Shown: positions 21,253 to 22,377 of the stretch, piece after piece
How the letters are laid out: each line of letters starts with the position of its first letter
How positions within the stretch are numbered: the first letter of the stretch is position 1
Assembly: GCA_947057875.1 (NCBI GenBank)
Contig: CAMSEX010000005.1
Coordinates: 1 to 22,377 of the forward strand
Source: an uncultured Clostridium sp.
Lineage (GTDB): Bacteria > Bacillota > Clostridia > TANB77 > CAG-508
Reading direction: 5' to 3'
DNA length: 22,377 bases
Notes under the pieces: generated by a model
Databases searched by the model: none
The model's input: the letters and a program-made list of their open reading frames with translations, nothing else
What the model was told of the DNA's origin: nothing
Translations under genes and position numbers: made by a program

Positions 21253-21280
21253 TTGCATATTTGAAAAAATCTGATAAAAT
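21253..21280 (+). promoter_or_regulatory. Promoter of the DXS-like gene
   Basis: TTGCAT (21253-21258), 16 bases, TAAAAT (21275-21280), preceded by TGA as an extended -10. Predicted start is about 21287, 26 bases before the ATG. Confidence 0.6.
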
Positions 21281-21312
21281 AATATTATATTGAATACGTA
21301 AAGGAGAGAAAT

Positions 21313-22377
21313 ATGTTTTTAGAAAAGATAAACTGCCCAGATGATGTAAAAAGTTTAAATACAAAAGAATTACAGGAACTAGCCAAAGAAATGCGTGCAG
21401 CATTATTGAACAGATTAAGCAAAAAAGGTGGACATTTTGGACCAAATTTTGGTATGGTAGAGGCGATTATTGCGCTTCATTATGTATTTGAATCTCCGAA
21501 AGATAAATTTGTATTTGATGTATCACATCAAAGTTATCCACATAAAATGTTGACAGGCAGAAAAGATGCTTACCTATATGAAGAGCATTTTAACGATATT
21601 TCAGGTTATACAAATCCACAAGAAAGTGATCATGATTTTTTCAATGTTGGTCATACTTCTACGTCGGTTAGTTTGGCGTCTGGCTTGGCGAAGGCAAGAG
21701 ATTTGAAGGGAGAAAATGAAAATATTATTGCTATTATTGGAGATGGTTCGTTAAGTGGCGGCGAGGCTTTGGAAGGTTTGGATTTTGCAGGTAGCGAGTT
21801 AAATAGTAATTTTATTATTGTTGTGAATGATAACGATATGTCAATTGCGGAAAATCATGGTGGACTTTATAAAAATTTGAGAAATTTACGAGAAAGTAAT
21901 GGAACTTGTGAATGTAATTTATTTAAGGCAATAGGGCTGGATTATGTTTATCAAAAGGATGGAAATAATATTGAAAAATTAATTGAGACATTTGAAAAAG
22001 TGAAAAATATTGACCATCCAATTGTCGTTCATATCAATACGCAAAAGGGAAAAGGTTACAAAATGGCGGAAGAACACAAAGAAAATTGGCATTATTGCGC
22101 GCCGTTTGAAGTTGAAACAGGAAAACCAGTAAAAGCAGCTAGTGGCGAGAATTACAGTGTTTTGACTTGTGATTATTTATTGCAGAAAATGAAACGAGAT
22201 TCAAAAGTGGTGGTGCTTGTTGCAGGAACCCCAAAAACGATTGGTTTTACAGAAGAAAAGCGAAAATTAGCAGGAAAGCAATTTGTTGATGTGGGAATTG
22301 CGGAAGAACACGCGGTTGCAATGGCTTCTGGCATTGCAAAAAATGGTGGAAAACCTGTGTTTGCAGCCAATTCAAGT
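21313..22377 (+). CDS. 1-deoxy-D-xylulose-5-phosphate synthase-like transketolase, partial (C-terminus beyond the window)
   Basis: The first 355 residues are present and still open at the window end. The protein clearly belongs to the DXS branch of thiamine-diphosphate enzymes: SKKGGHFGPNFG (H41), FDVSHQSYPHKMLTGR (68-83), GDGSLSGGEALE (143-154) with N172 for thiamine/Mg binding, and GIAEEHAV with the pyrimidine-side Glu331. DXS joins pyruvate and glyceraldehyde-3-phosphate in the MEP isoprenoid and thiamine/pyridoxal routes. This copy is unusual. The segment between the first and second domains is about 40 residues shorter than in E. coli DXS (Glu331 against Glu370), and the usual GPxDGHD motif reads YQKDGNN. 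It resembles the short DXS-like paralogs of lactobacilli and clostridia, whose substrate may differ. The ribosome site is AAGGAGAG. Confidence 0.85.
   Translation, partial: MFLEKINCPDDVKSLNTKELQELAKEMRAALLNRLSKKGGHFGPNFGMVEAIIALHYVFESPKDKFVFDVSHQSYPHKMLTGRKDAYLYEEHFNDISGYTNPQESDHDFFNVGHTSTSVSLASGLAKARDLKGENENIIAIIGDGSLSGGEALEGLDFAGSELNSNFIIVVNDNDMSIAENHGGLYKNLRNLRESNGTCECNLFKAIGLDYVYQKDGNNIEKLIETFEKVKNIDHPIVVHINTQKGKGYKMAEEHKENWHYCAPFEVETGKPVKAASGENYSVLTCDYLLQKMKRDSKVVVLVAGTPKTIGFTEEKRKLAGKQFVDVGIAEEHAVAMASGIAKNGGKPVFAANSS

Overview
The window is low-GC (roughly one third G+C) DNA from a spore-forming Firmicute, most likely an uncultured gut-type Clostridia or Bacilli relative. The pointers are a stage II sporulation gene (spoIIR), consensus sigma-A style promoters (TTGACA-N17-TATAAT), strong AGGAGG ribosome sites and a Gram-positive pilin-like surface protein whose N-terminus reads ITLVALVITIIVLLILAG. 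The first 45 bases are not biological: they are an Illumina dual-index adapter, so the window starts at a draft contig end.

Left part (46-6800). A leftward gene of unknown function (zinc-ribbon N-terminus, five-segment membrane C-terminus) carries a second in-frame start with a perfect ribosome site. Near-copies of one leftward promoter lie upstream of it and beyond its end. Next is a very large leftward MMPL/RND-type exporter with about eight degenerate 80-residue helical repeats inserted in its second extracytoplasmic loop. It is divergent from a TetR-type regulator, with an operator-like palindrome between them.

Middle part (6800-14300). A pilin-like surface protein with an InlB-type B-repeat is divergent from a 63-residue XRE regulator, and three related operator-like sites lie between the two genes. 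An unrecognised 155-residue protein follows. Then come core genes: spoIIR with a sigma-F-like promoter, murA (TTG start), the metallo-beta-lactamase-fold gene walJ/yycJ, a leftward tadA plus membrane-anchored protein pair, and a small membrane protein behind a perfect consensus promoter.

Right part (14300-22377). A two-component system of the OmpR plus intramembrane-sensing kinase type (BceRS/VanRS-like, no ABC transporter beside it) is followed by a 66-residue zinc-ribbon protein. Then comes a heavy-metal resistance operon: a CadC-like ArsR repressor with a clear operator, a stand-alone HMA metal-binding protein, and a P1B-2 type Zn/Cd/Pb ATPase that lacks its own HMA domain. A HAD phosphatase and an O6-methylguanine-DNA methyltransferase follow on the same strand. 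An unrecognised 274-residue gene with its own promoter and terminator separates these from a divergent, short DXS-like gene that runs off the window. The best candidates for new biology are the repeat-bearing MMPL protein, the nested start in the first gene, and the XRE/pilin operator switch. No CRISPR array, tRNA, rRNA or insertion sequence was seen.
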